Origin: Gammaproteobacteria bacterium
GTDB lineage: Bacteria > Pseudomonadota > Gammaproteobacteria > J044
DNA length: 12,990 bases
Reading direction: 5' to 3'
Assembly: GCA_026995955.1 (NCBI GenBank)
Contig: JALWNJ010000287.1
Coordinates: forward strand, 1-12,990
Shown here: positions 1 through 8,200 of the stretch, one piece after another
How positions within the stretch are numbered: the first letter of the stretch is position 1
How the letters are laid out: every line of letters starts with the position of its first letter
The notes under the pieces: model-generated
The model's database searches: none
Told to the model about the DNA's origin: nothing
What the model saw: only the letters and a program-made list of their open reading frames with translations
Position numbers and translations under genes: made by a program

Positions 1-1
1 G

Positions 2-568
2 GACCTGTCCGACGAGGAGCTGCGCAAGGAATACGACGCGCAGATCGCCGGCATCGAGAAGCACGAGTACAAGGCGCGCCACATCCTGGTCAAGGACAAG
101 GAGAAGGCCGAAAAGGTGCTCAGGGAGCTCAAGCCCGACGGCAGCAACTTCGCCGAGCTGGCCAAAAAGTACTCCGAAGGCCCCTCGGGCAGGAACGGTG
201 GCGACCTGGGCTGGTTCGCGGCCTCCTCGATGGTGCCTGAGTTCGGCGACGCCGTGAAGCAGATGAAGAAGGGCGAGATCAGCAAGCAGCCGGTCAAGAG
301 CGAGTTCGGCTGGCACATCATCTGGCTGGAGGACGTGCGTGACACGCCAGTGCCCTCGTTCGAGGAATCGAAGGAACGGCTGAAGATGATCGTCGCCCAG
401 AAGAAGCTGCAGGAGCACATCGCCGAGCTGCGCGAGAAGGCAAAGATCGAGGTCCAGGGCATGCGGCCGCCCACCAGCCGGCCAGGTACCATGCCGCCGG
501 CCGAAGAATCGTCGGAATCGGCTGCTCCACAGCCCATGCAGGCCCCGGACGAACCGGTCAACCCGTAA
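2..568 (+). CDS. Parvulin-type peptidylprolyl isomerase, C-terminal part (5' end outside window)
   Basis: This partial gene is open from base 2 to a TAA at 566-568, giving 188 visible residues. A PpiC/parvulin rotamase domain begins at the visible sequence YKARHILV (about residues 23-30). It continues through the hallmark segments FAELAKKYSEGPSG, GGDLGWF, MVPEFGDAV and SEFGWHIIWLED. Parvulins catalyse cis-trans isomerisation of prolyl bonds, and PpiC, PrsA and SurA relatives help fold exported proteins in the periplasm. The charged stretch before the domain looks like the end of a SurA-type helical chaperone region, so an N-terminal signal and chaperone domain are expected upstream but cannot be seen. 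The last 35 or so residues are a Pro/Ser/Glu-rich, probably disordered tail. A GTG at 116 is internal to the parvulin domain and is not the start. The next gene is a second, unrelated prolyl isomerase on the same strand. Confidence 0.93.
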   Translation, partial: DLSDEELRKEYDAQIAGIEKHEYKARHILVKDKEKAEKVLRELKPDGSNFAELAKKYSEGPSGRNGGDLGWFAASSMVPEFGDAVKQMKKGEISKQPVKSEFGWHIIWLEDVRDTPVPSFEESKERLKMIVAQKKLQEHIAELREKAKIEVQGMRPPTSRPGTMPPAEESSESAAPQPMQAPDEPVNP

Positions 569-580
569 GAAACGGCATCA

Positions 581-603
581 CCGCCCCTGCGGCGCAGGGG
601 CGG
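581..603 (+). other. GC-rich hairpin between two isomerase genes
   Basis: A perfect 10-bp inverted repeat (CCGCCCCTGC at 581-590, GCAGGGGCGG at 594-603) with a 3-base loop lies 12 bases after the parvulin stop codon. No T-run follows, so it is not a classical intrinsic terminator. It could be a 3'-end stabilising stem, a pause site, or a Rho-associated attenuator that reduces read-through into the FKBP gene. The structure is seen directly; its role is inferred. Confidence 0.6.
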
Positions 604-626
604 CAGCCGACTACCTGGTACATGAC

Positions 627-1061
627 ATGAAAATCACACCCAACACCCGGGTCACCCTCCACTACACCCTGTTCGACGAGGACGGGACCGTCCTGGAGAG
701 TACCGAGGAACGCGAACCCATCGATTTCGTCCAGGGTCAGGGCGAGATGCTGCCCGGCCTGGAAAGCGCGCTCGAGGGCATGCAGGCCGGCGAGACCGTC
801 GAACTCACCCTGGAGGCCACAGAGGCCTTCGGGGAACACGATCCGGAACTGATCGAACGCATCCCGCGCCAGATGTTCGAGGGCGTCGAGGAGATCACCC
901 CAGGCATGCGCTTCCAGACCCGGTTGGAGGACGGCATCCAGATCGTCACCGTAACCCGGGTCGAAGACGACGCGGTCGAGGTGGACGGCAACCATCCCTT
1001 CGCCGGAAAGCGTGTTCGGATCAAGGCAGAGATCGTCTCCGTGGAGGAGGCCGGCGACTGA
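627..1061 (+). CDS. FKBP-type peptidylprolyl isomerase, SlyD/SlpA (FkpB) group
   Basis: This 144-aa cytosolic protein has the layout of SlyD/SlpA-type FKBPs. An FKBP half (residues about 1-70, with DEDGTVLEST, GQGEMLPGLE and GMQAGETVEL) is followed by AFGEHDPELIE, the inserted-in-flap chaperone domain (about 70-125), and a final strand containing NHPFAGKRV. The NHPLAG-like motif is typical of this subfamily. It lacks the His/Cys-rich nickel-binding tail of E. coli SlyD, so it is closer in length to SlpA/FkpB (about 149 aa). The expected role is prolyl isomerisation and chaperoning of nascent or Tat-bound proteins. The start at 627 has no strong Shine-Dalgarno, and an out-of-frame ATG lies 5 bases upstream at 622. 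It follows the parvulin gene by 58 bases and faces the convergent small gene at 1076-1252. Confidence 0.92.
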   Translation: MKITPNTRVTLHYTLFDEDGTVLESTEEREPIDFVQGQGEMLPGLESALEGMQAGETVELTLEATEAFGEHDPELIERIPRQMFEGVEEITPGMRFQTRLEDGIQIVTVTRVEDDAVEVDGNHPFAGKRVRIKAEIVSVEEAGD

Positions 1062-1075
1062 CCCCTGACCGGCGT

Positions 1076-1252
1076 TCAGTCACGACGGCGCCGCGCGTCG
1101 TCCCCCTTGCGGGTGACCAGGCTGCGCTCGCCGCGCATGCGCATCTGCGCCATTTGCGTCAGGCGCAGCGAATCCGCCAGCGTTTGGGCATGATGTTCCT
1201 GCAGGATCTCTGCCAGGCAGTCCCAGCAGGTCTTGTTCGATTCCCCGGCCAT
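1076..1252 (-). CDS. Small 58-aa hypothetical protein with CxxC motif
   Basis: An ATG at 1252-1250 is preceded by a strong Shine-Dalgarno (GGGAGGAG) about 5 bases upstream and leads to a 58-codon frame ending in TGA at 1078-1076. The start reads MAGESNKTCWDCLAEILQEHH. CWDC could bind a metal or form a disulfide. The middle is an amphipathic helix rich in Met, Leu and Gln, and the end is strongly basic (residues 54-57 are four arginines in a row: RRRR). There is no signal peptide or membrane segment, so the protein is probably cytosolic. It ends 14 bases from the stop of the convergent FKBP gene. I do not recognise the family. The good ribosome-binding site, a hairpin next to it and the compact convergent placement support a real gene, but the short length leaves some doubt. 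Confidence 0.62.
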   Translation of the reverse strand: MAGESNKTCWDCLAEILQEHHAQTLADSLRLTQMAQMRMRGERSLVTRKGDDARRRRD

Positions 1253-1264
1253 GTCACTCCTCCC

Positions 1265-1281
1265 GCGGTGGAAACCACCGC
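1265..1281 (-). promoter_or_regulatory. Hairpin just upstream of the small gene's ribosome-binding site
   Basis: Read on the minus strand, GCGGTGG-TTT-CCACCGC forms a perfect 7-bp stem with a 3-base loop immediately 5' of the GGGAGGAG ribosome-binding site of the 58-aa gene. Such a stem can protect the 5' end of the mRNA or tune translation. An AT-richer patch further upstream (about 1300-1315) might hold the promoter, but no convincing -35/-10 pair was found. Confidence 0.4.
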
Positions 1282-1348
1282 CTCTCCCTCGGCTTGCAAA
1301 CTTGATATTTTCTCTCGTCCTCGAGGGCGGGGCATTGATCCAGCGCAG

Positions 1349-1374
1349 AAAAAGGGGCCGATCGGCCCCTTTTT
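1349..1374. terminator. Bidirectional intrinsic terminator
   Basis: A perfect 26-base palindrome has five A, then GGGGCC-GATC-GGCCCC, then five T. The 11-bp stem is flanked by A and T runs, so it works as a Rho-independent terminator in both directions. On the minus strand it lies 26 bases after the DUF302 stop at 1400 and ends the Atm1-DUF302 transcript. On the plus strand it would stop read-through from the isomerase genes. Confidence 0.9.
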
Positions 1375-1399
1375 GTCATTGCGTCATCGGGATGCCCGG

Positions 1400-1786
1400 T
1401 CACAGGGCATTGATGACATTGCGTAGCCTGGCCTGTACCTGCGAGGCGATCTCGCCCAGGGCCGCGTTGTCCACGGCCTGCATCGAGGCGATGGGATCGA
1501 TGGCCGAGACCTGCACCTTGCCCGGCTCGATCTCCTGAACCACCACATTGCAGGGCAGCATGGTGCCGATCTCCGGCTCGGCCTCCAGCGCCTTGTGGGC
1601 AAAGCCCGGGTTGCAGGCGCCGAGAATGCGGTACGGGCGGAAATCGACATCGATCTTCTTCTTCAGGGTGCCCTGTACGTCGATGTCGGTGAGCACACCG
1701 AAACCCTCCTCCTTGAGCTGCCGGGTAACCCGGTCGATGGCCTCGTCCATGGACAGATCGAGTGTCTTGCTGAAGGTGTATTTCAT
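1400..1786 (-). CDS. DUF302 family protein, cytosolic
   Basis: This 128-aa protein matches the DUF302 fold family. It opens with MKYTFSKTLDLSMDEAIDRV, then EEGFGVLTDIDVQGTLKKK, the core PYRILGACNP (C58), EIGTMLPCNVVV (C79) and a C-terminal helix. C58 and C79 are the only cysteines and sit in the most conserved part. DUF302 proteins are small and often linked to metal, redox or sulfur stress genes, and their biochemical role is unknown. No signal peptide is visible. The start at 1786 is chosen because AAGGAG lies 9 bases upstream; the longer frame from 1945 would run into the end of the ABC transporter gene. The gene follows that transporter by 43 bases on the same strand, with a terminator after it, so the two probably form one transcript. 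A secreted DUF302 paralogue lies at 8325-8813. Confidence 0.88.
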   Translation of the reverse strand: MKYTFSKTLDLSMDEAIDRVTRQLKEEGFGVLTDIDVQGTLKKKIDVDFRPYRILGACNPGFAHKALEAEPEIGTMLPCNVVVQEIEPGKVQVSAIDPIASMQAVDNAALGEIASQVQARLRNVINAL

Positions 1787-1829
1787 GGCCGTACTCCTTG
1801 AGAGATGATGAAACAAAGAATGAATGCTA

Positions 1830-3665
1830 TCAGACCGTGGTTTCCGCCAGCGGTTCGGCGGCCTCTGCGTCCGAGGAAGCCTGTTCCTGCTGCTGCAGGC
1901 GCCACAAACGGGCGTAGAGGCCGTCGCGCGCCACCAGTTCGTCATGAGTACCCTGTTCGACGATCCGACCTTCCTCCATCACCAGAATGCAGTCGCTGTC
2001 GACGATGGTGGACAGGCGATGCGCGATGGCGATGGTGGTGTGCCCGGCGGCGATCGACTTCAGCGCCTCCAGGATCTGCTGCTCGGAATGCGAGTCCAGT
2101 GACGAGGTGGCCTCGTCGAAGACGAGAATGGGCGGGTTCTTGAGGATGACGCGGGCAATAGCCACACGCTGCTTCTCGCCGCCGGAGAGCTTGAGGCCGC
2201 GCTCGCCGACCACGGTATCGTAGCCCTGCGGCAGGCTCATGATGAAGTCGTGGATGTTGGCCAGCCGGGCGGCCCGCTCCACCTCCTCGCGCGTGGCCTC
2301 GGGCCGGGCATAGGCGATGTTGTGGTAGATGGTGTCGTTGAACAGCACCGCATCCTGCGGCACGATGCCGATGGCCCGACGCAGGCTCTCCTGGGTCACG
2401 CGGCGGATGTCCTGGCCATTGATGCAGATGCAGCCGTCGTCCACATCGTAGAAACGGAACAGCAGCCGCGCGAGGGTAGACTTGCCGGCCCCGGAGGGCC
2501 CCACGACGGCATATTTCTTCCCCGCCGGCACATGGAAACTCACGCCCCTGAGGATCTCGCGATCCGGGTTGTAGGAGAAGCGCACCTGCTCGAAACGGAC
2601 ATCGGGGGTGGAGGCGTCCAGCGGGACGGCGTCCTCGGCATCGACGATCTCCTCTCGGGTGTCGAGCAGCCGGAAGATGCGGTCCATGTCCACCAGGGCA
2701 TAGCGCAGGGCGCGGTAGATCACGCCGAGGAAGTTGAGCGGCATGAACAGCTGCAGCATCAGCGTGTTGACCAGCACCAGGTCGCCCAGGGTCATCACGC
2801 CGGCCACCACCCCGCGTGCTGCCTGGAACATCAGCAGGGTGACGCCGATGGCGATGATCGCCCCCTGCCCAAAATTGAGCAGCGACATCGAGTTCTGGCT
2901 GCGCACGGCGGCCTCTTCCCAGCGCTCGAGCGTCTGGTCGTAGCGCTGCAGCTCGTAGCGCTCGTTGTTGAAGTACTTGACCGTCTCGTAGTTGATGAGC
3001 CCGTCGATGGCCTGGGTGTTGGCCTCGGAATCGAGCCGGTTCATCTCGTGACGGAAGTGCATGCGCCAGTTGGTGACGCCCAGGGTAAAGGCGATGTAGG
3101 CGAACACCGTGGCAAAGGTGATGACCGTGAACGACACCACATAGCCGTGCAGCAGGATGGTGGCCACCAGCAGGAACTCGGCCGCCGTCGGGACGATGTT
3201 GAACACCAGGTAGTTGAGGATGGAGCTGATGCTCTGCGTGCCGCGCTCCAGGTCGCGCGAGATGGCCCCGGTGTTGCGCTCCAGATGGAAACGCAGCGAC
3301 AGCCGGTAGAGGTGCTCCAGCACCTCGTGGGAGAGGCAGCGCATGGCGTGATAGCGCACGCGCGCGAACAGCGCATCGCGCAGCTCGTTGAACAGCGACG
3401 AGGCCAGGCGCAGCCCGCCATAGGCCAGCAGCAGGACCACCGGCAGCACCAGTTGCCGCCCCTCGCCGGCATTGAGGGCATCGACGATGTGCTTGAGCAC
3501 CACCGGCACCGCCACCAGCGCCAGCTTGGCCAGCACCAGGCTCGCCAGGGCCAGCAGTACCCGCCCCCGGTACTGCCAGATGTAGGGCAGCACACGCTTC
3601 AGGTTGCGCAGCTCCTCGGCATGGATCTCGCCGGCCTCGGTGCGCTTTGCCGCGCTCAGACTCAT
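1830..3665 (-). CDS. Atm1/ABCB7-type ABC exporter (fused permease and ATPase)
   Basis: This 611-aa half-transporter acts in the inner membrane as a homodimer. The permease domain (about 30-325) has six predicted helices and the Atm1-family segment NYETVKYFNNE (225-235). It is followed by LNFGQ (263-267), which matches the glutathione-contacting Asn/Gln of characterised Atm1 proteins, and R201/R205 sit where their arginines lie. The ATPase domain has Walker A GPSGAGKST (389-397), Q-loop PQD (436-438), signature LSGGEKQR (493-500), Walker B ILVFDEAT (513-520) and the switch His in IAHRLST (549). Family members export glutathione conjugates, glutathione-metal complexes or a sulfur compound linked to Fe-S metabolism. 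The start has GGAGG about 12 bases upstream. It is divergent from the RND adaptor gene and followed by a DUF302 gene. Substrate is inferred from the family only. Confidence 0.93.
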   Translation of the reverse strand: MSLSAAKRTEAGEIHAEELRNLKRVLPYIWQYRGRVLLALASLVLAKLALVAVPVVLKHIVDALNAGEGRQLVLPVVLLLAYGGLRLASSLFNELRDALFARVRYHAMRCLSHEVLEHLYRLSLRFHLERNTGAISRDLERGTQSISSILNYLVFNIVPTAAEFLLVATILLHGYVVSFTVITFATVFAYIAFTLGVTNWRMHFRHEMNRLDSEANTQAIDGLINYETVKYFNNERYELQRYDQTLERWEEAAVRSQNSMSLLNFGQGAIIAIGVTLLMFQAARGVVAGVMTLGDLVLVNTLMLQLFMPLNFLGVIYRALRYALVDMDRIFRLLDTREEIVDAEDAVPLDASTPDVRFEQVRFSYNPDREILRGVSFHVPAGKKYAVVGPSGAGKSTLARLLFRFYDVDDGCICINGQDIRRVTQESLRRAIGIVPQDAVLFNDTIYHNIAYARPEATREEVERAARLANIHDFIMSLPQGYDTVVGERGLKLSGGEKQRVAIARVILKNPPILVFDEATSSLDSHSEQQILEALKSIAAGHTTIAIAHRLSTIVDSDCILVMEEGRIVEQGTHDELVARDGLYARLWRLQQQEQASSDAEAAEPLAETTV

Positions 3666-3760
3666 GCTGGGGTCGACTCCTCCAGGGCTTGCAAGTGTAC
3701 AGGCCTCGGCCTACAGTCGGGCTTCCGGACGAAGCGCGCACTATAAAGAAAAAGCCCTCC
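3666..3760. promoter_or_regulatory. Divergent promoter region between exporter and RND operons
   Basis: This 95-base gap separates the outward-facing starts of the Atm1-type exporter and the RND adaptor, so it must hold promoters for both unless they lie inside the genes. The only AT-rich core is CTATAAAG at 3741-3748. Read forward it offers TATAAA (3742-3747) as a -10 box; read on the other strand it offers TATAGT. No good -35 hexamer sits at the right spacing for either. A short inverted repeat AGGCC-TC-GGCCT near 3700 is a possible but weak operator. Confidence 0.35.
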
Positions 3761-4783
3761 ATGAAAAATCCCATTCATCGCAAGGCCATCCTGACGCTCC
3801 TCTGCCTGCTGCCCATCATGGCACAGGCCGGGCGCGCGGCGCGAGCGGTGGAGACCCTGCACCTGAGGGAATGGGCGCCGGTCACCGAACTCTGGCTGCC
3901 GGGACGCATCGAGGTCCCCGGCACCTTCACCCTGGGCAGCGAGGAGGAAGGGCGGCTGCTTTCGATCGAGGCGGCACCCGGCGAACAGCTGAAAAAGGGT
4001 CGGGAAGTGGCGCGCATCGACGACACCCTGCTGCGCGCCTCGCTCGACAAGGCCATTGCCAACCGTCGCCAGGCCGAGGTGGACCTGGAGCGGCAACTCA
4101 AGCTGCGTGCCAGCCGCGTCGCCTCCGAGGACGAGGTGGCGCGGGCACGCACTGCCCTGCAGGTGGCCCGCGCCGAGGAAGCCGTGCTGCGCGCCCGCAT
4201 CGAACGCACGCACATCCGCGCCCCGTTCGCGGCCATCGTGGTCCGGCGTCTGGCCGAGCCGGGCACCGTGCTGGCCGCGCGCGATCCGGTGCTGCTGCTG
4301 CAGCCGCTGACCGGCCCCCGCGTACGCACATGGGTGCCGGCCGGTGCCGTGCATCGGCTCGAGCGGACAGAGTGGCACCTGTTCTCCGGCAACGACGAAC
4401 ACCTGGGTCCGGCCGTTCTGGAGGAACGCGAACCGGCCCTGATCGAATCCGTCCAGACATTGCCGGTGCGGCTGCGCCCGGGCAACGCCCTGCCCCTGCC
4501 CGCCGGCAGCTGGCTGCGGGTACGCATGACGCTGACCGCGCCATCGGGCCTGTGGGTGCCGCTGTCGGCCATCGGCGAGGACCGTGACGGTCGCTACGCC
4601 ATGGTGGTGCAGAAGGGAAAGGCGCGCCGGGTCGCCATCCGCACCGGCGAGACGGTTTCCGGTAACATTCGGATCATCGAGGGCCTGATACCGGGCATGG
4701 ATGTGGTGATCCGTGGCCTGGGTGGGCTGCACGATGGTGACCCGGTCCGGCCGACACGCAACAGCGGGGAGGAGACTTCATGA
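3761..4783 (+). CDS. Periplasmic adaptor (membrane fusion) subunit of RND efflux system
   Basis: This 340-aa HlyD/AcrA-type adaptor bridges an RND pump and an outer-membrane channel. A signal peptide (residues 1-23, LTLLCLLPIMAQA before the likely cleavage) lacks a lipobox cysteine, so the protein is probably soluble or peripherally bound. The first lipoyl half is about 60-88 (EEEGRLLSIEAAPGEQLKKG). The alpha-helical hairpin is about 88-150 and is short. The second lipoyl half begins THIRAPFAAIVVRRLAEPG (150-168). Beta-barrel and membrane-proximal domains follow to the end. ATG 3761 is chosen over the in-frame start at 3647, since only it leaves a normal signal peptide at the N-terminus; its ribosome-binding site is weak. 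The stop overlaps the next gene by ATGA (4780-4783), implying translational coupling. No outer-membrane factor is encoded nearby. Confidence 0.9.
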   Translation: MKNPIHRKAILTLLCLLPIMAQAGRAARAVETLHLREWAPVTELWLPGRIEVPGTFTLGSEEEGRLLSIEAAPGEQLKKGREVARIDDTLLRASLDKAIANRRQAEVDLERQLKLRASRVASEDEVARARTALQVARAEEAVLRARIERTHIRAPFAAIVVRRLAEPGTVLAARDPVLLLQPLTGPRVRTWVPAGAVHRLERTEWHLFSGNDEHLGPAVLEEREPALIESVQTLPVRLRPGNALPLPAGSWLRVRMTLTAPSGLWVPLSAIGEDRDGRYAMVVQKGKARRVAIRTGETVSGNIRIIEGLIPGMDVVIRGLGGLHDGDPVRPTRNSGEETS

Positions 4784-5199
4784 ACGAAGAGGCAGGGGAA
4801 CGCATCTTCCAGCCCATCAACGAGCTGGAGATCCAGCTGCTCAGCGTCAAGGCCGGGCAGATCTCACCGCGCGCCTTCATTACCTTCCTGTTCACCCAAC
4901 AGGTCTATCTGCTCAGTTCGGAGCCGGTGGACATGATCTCCCCTACCCTGGAGCATGCCCTTTACATCTCCGACGACCAGCAGCCCACCCGGCTGGCCAT
5001 CTTCAGCAGCCGCAAGCGGGCCGAACCCTGGATCGAGGCCTTCCCGACCTATGCCAACGGGGCCTGGATGCAGTTCACCGAGGTGCTGCGCCAGTGCCAG
5101 CCCGGCAGCGGCATCATGCTCAATCCCGGGCAGCCGGCCGGGCTGGCCATTCCGCCCGAGGGCGTCACTGACCTTCGCCGCGAACTCGGCCCCGGATAA
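4780..5199 (+). CDS. SseB-like protein inside the RND operon
   Basis: This 139-aa protein is soluble, with no signal or membrane segment. It resembles the SseB N-terminal domain family. The N-terminal helical part contains RAFITFLFTQQVYLLSSEPV, followed by RLAIFSSRKRAEPWIEAF, GAWMQFTEVLRQ and the typical ending GIMLNPGQPAGLAIPPEGV (111-129). SseB of E. coli is linked to serine sensitivity, and the biochemical role of the domain is poorly defined. The start has GGGAGGAG 6 bases upstream and overlaps the adaptor stop by 4 bases. The RND permease starts 11 bases after its stop. The gene is thus locked between adaptor and permease, so it may regulate or assemble the pump or be a by-stander fixed in the operon. 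Family assignment is by recognition of the C-terminal motif and is fairly good; function is unknown. Confidence 0.75.
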   Translation: MNEEAGERIFQPINELEIQLLSVKAGQISPRAFITFLFTQQVYLLSSEPVDMISPTLEHALYISDDQQPTRLAIFSSRKRAEPWIEAFPTYANGAWMQFTEVLRQCQPGSGIMLNPGQPAGLAIPPEGVTDLRRELGPG

Positions 5200-5210
5200 G
5201 CCCCGTTTCC

Positions 5211-8200
5211 ATGAGCATCCGCGGCGCCGGAATTGCCGGCTGGTCGATCCAACATCCGGTAGGCGTCACCATGATCGCACTGGCGGTGATGGTGCTGGGC
5301 CTGTTCGCCCTCGGTCGCCTGCGCATCGACCTGCTGCCGCACATCATCTATCCCGAGATCAGCGTGCGCGTGCTGCAGCCCGGTGTGCCGGCACGCATCA
5401 TGGAGGATCGCGTCACCCGCCAGCTGGAGGAACAACTGGCCATTACCGAACACGCCATCGCCGTGCAGTCACGCACCAGCGAGGGCCGCAGCGCGGTGGA
5501 TCTCAGCTTCCCCTACGGCACCGACATGGACCGCGCCCTGCGCGATGCCAGCACCCGCCTGGACCGTGCGCGGCGCTTCCTGCCGCAGGGCATCGAACCA
5601 CCCATCATCTACAAGCGCGACCCGTCCCAGCGCCCGGTCATGGAACTGGTGGCGAGCAGCACGCAGCGCCCGATCGCCGACCTGCGCGACTGGGTGGACT
5701 ACCGCCTCGGCAAGTGGTTTCTCAATCTGCCCGGCGTGGCCGCCACGGAGGTCGGCGGCGCGCCGCGCCGTGAATGGCAGGTGCTGCTGGCGCCGGAGGT
5801 GCTGGCCGGCAACCGACTCACCGTGGCCGATGTCCTGGCCCTGCTGCAGCGCAACAATGCCGACCATGCCACCGGCCGTCTCGACACCCCGAGCCGTGAA
5901 CTCGGCAGCGCGCTGCGCGGCCGCTTCGAACAGCCCGAACAGCTGCGCCACCTGCCCGTGCCCGCTGGCGAGGGGCTCAGCCTACCACTCGCGAGCATCG
6001 CCACCATCGCGGCCGGCGCCGAGCCCGACCGCCTGCGCATCCGCCTGGACGGTGACCGCGGCGTCAAGCTGTCGATCCAGAAACAGCCCGAAGCGAACAC
6101 CGTGGCGGTAGCCGATGTGGTGCGCCAGCGCCTCGCCTGGCTGCGGCGCCAGCAACTGATCCCGGACGGGGTCGAGATCACGGTGGTGGGCGATCAGTCT
6201 CGTCATGTACGCCTGTCGCTGCGCAACGCAGCCTGGGCCGCACTCGGCGGCGCACTCCTGGCCATGGCGGTGGTCTGGCTGTTTCTCGGCGACCTCAGGC
6301 GCAGCCTGATCATCGGCAGCGTGATCCCGATGGCGATCCTGGTCACCTTCGTCATCATGGCCGCCAGCGGCCTCTCGCTGAACCTGATGACCCTGGGTGG
6401 GCTGGCGCTTGGCATCGGCCTTTTGGTGGACAACACCATCGTGATGATGGAGAACATCGGCCGCCACCAGCAGCAGGTGGGCAAGGGGACGCCGGCGCAA
6501 AGGGCACTGCGCGCCGCCTCGGAGGTCTTCAGCCCCATCGTCGCTGCCACCGCCACCAACCTGGCCGCCATCCTGCCCTTCCTGTTCATCGGTGGCCTCG
6601 TCGGCCTGCTGTTCCGTGAACTGGTACTGACCCTGAGCGCGGCCGTGCTGGCCTCGCTGGTGGTCGCCGTGACCCTGGTGCCCGCCTGGGGCGCGCGGAG
6701 CGGACAAGGCGCCGGCCGCGAAGCACTGGCCGACCGGCCCCTGCACGCCCTGCAGCGCTGGCATGCCCGCCTGCTCGATGCCGTACTGCGTCACCCGGCA
6801 TGGACCCTGCTCCCCTTCCTGCTGGCGCTGGCGCTGGCCCTGTGGGCGCTGGACCATCAGCGCCGCAACTTCCTGCCGGCCACCGACGAGGGTCGTGTGT
6901 GGGTCAACCTCACCGCCGATCCTGGCACGCCACTGGAAGACACCGATGCCACCATCCGCCGCATCGAGCGTCTGCTGGAAGAAGACCCGCGTGTGGCGCA
7001 TGTGTTCTCCACCATCGGTGGCTTCGTCTTCGGCCGCACCGAATACCGTTCCGGAAACCGCGCCAGCATCAGCGTGGAGCTGCGTCCAGCGGCCGATGGC
7101 CTTTATCACACGGCGGAATGGAGCCACAGGTTGCGCGCCAGGATCAGAGAGCTGGGACTGGCCGGCTATCGGGTTCGGGTGCGGCCGGCCCGGCTGCGCG
7201 GGGTGCGCACCGGTCGCGGTGATGACGACCTCAGCATCCGCATCCAGGGACCGGATCTCGACATGCTGGCGCGGCTGGGCGATGCCGTGGTACAGCGACT
7301 CGAGGGCCTGCCCGGCCTGCGCAACCTGCAACACAGCTACGAGGCCCGCCAGATGCAGCTGGCCATCGTCCCGATACAGGCACGCATCGCCGAACTGGGC
7401 CTGGATCCGGCCCGCATCGCCGACAGCATTCGCGCCGCACTGGACGGGGTAGTGGCCGGCGACCTGCTGCAGGACGACCGTTCGGTGCCGATCCGGGTGC
7501 GGCTGACGCGGCGCGACCGCAGCCCGGAGCAACTGGCCACGCTGGTGGTGGCCATGGACGAGAACGGTCATCCCATCACGCTCGGTTCGGTGGCCCGCAT
7601 CACCCTGCAGCCGGAACCGGCGCAGATCGTCCGTGACCAGCAGCAGCGCATCGTCGAAATCAGTGCCTCGATCGCTGCGGGCACCGATCGCGAGGCCCTG
7701 CAGCGGGCCATCGACCAGCGCCTGGCCGATCTCGAACTGCCCACCGGCTATGTGCGCTACGATGGCGGCAGCCTGGCCACCCTGCGTGCGGGTCAGCGCA
7801 CCGGGCTGTGGCTCGCCCTGCTGGCCCTGTTCCTGGTCTTCGTGGCCATGGCCGTGCAGTACGAATCCCTGCGCAAGCCGCTGGTCATCCTGCTCACCGC
7901 ACCCTTCGCGCTCGTTGGCGTGGCCGTCGCGCTTCGGTTGCTCGAGGTGCCGCTATCGATGCCGGTCTGGCTGGGGATCATCATTCTGGTCGGCGTGGTG
8001 GTCAACAATGCCATCGTGCTGGTGGAGCAGGTACAACGCCTGCAGGCGTCGGGCCTGGATCAGGATCAGGCCATTCGCCAGGCCGCCCGACAGCGCCTGC
8101 GCCCGATCCTGATGACCACCCTCACCACGGTGCTGGGCATGCTGCCGCTGGCCCTGGGGCTGGGCGAGGGTTCGGAACTGCTGCAGCCCCTGGCGCTGGT

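Noticed and set aside
1154..1538. Two plus-strand frames across the terminator and the 3' end of DUF302
   Set aside because: They run across an intrinsic terminator and antisense to two minus-strand genes, with no ribosome-binding site or recognisable motif.
1787..1945. Upstream start for the cytosolic DUF302 gene
   Set aside because: It would overlap the exporter's 3' end and adds a non-conserved Arg/Pro-rich stretch. The start at 1786 has AAGGAG at proper spacing.
2250..3746. Long plus-strand open frame (498 codons) opposite the ABC exporter
   Set aside because: It is the antisense shadow of a clearly conserved ABC transporter in GC-rich DNA. The translation is His/Gln/Gly-rich with no recognisable domain.
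1942..3774. Second long minus-strand frame (610 codons) overlapping the exporter
   Set aside because: It is an out-of-frame reading of the same gene with Ala/Arg/Gly-rich low-complexity translation and no domain.
3662..4732. Minus-strand frame opposite the RND adaptor
   Set aside because: Shadow frame; no conserved features, while the plus strand reads as a full adaptor with signal peptide and lipoyl halves.
5982..7571. Minus-strand open frame opposite the RND permease
   Set aside because: Antisense shadow of the permease; Gln/His/Gly-rich translation without family features.
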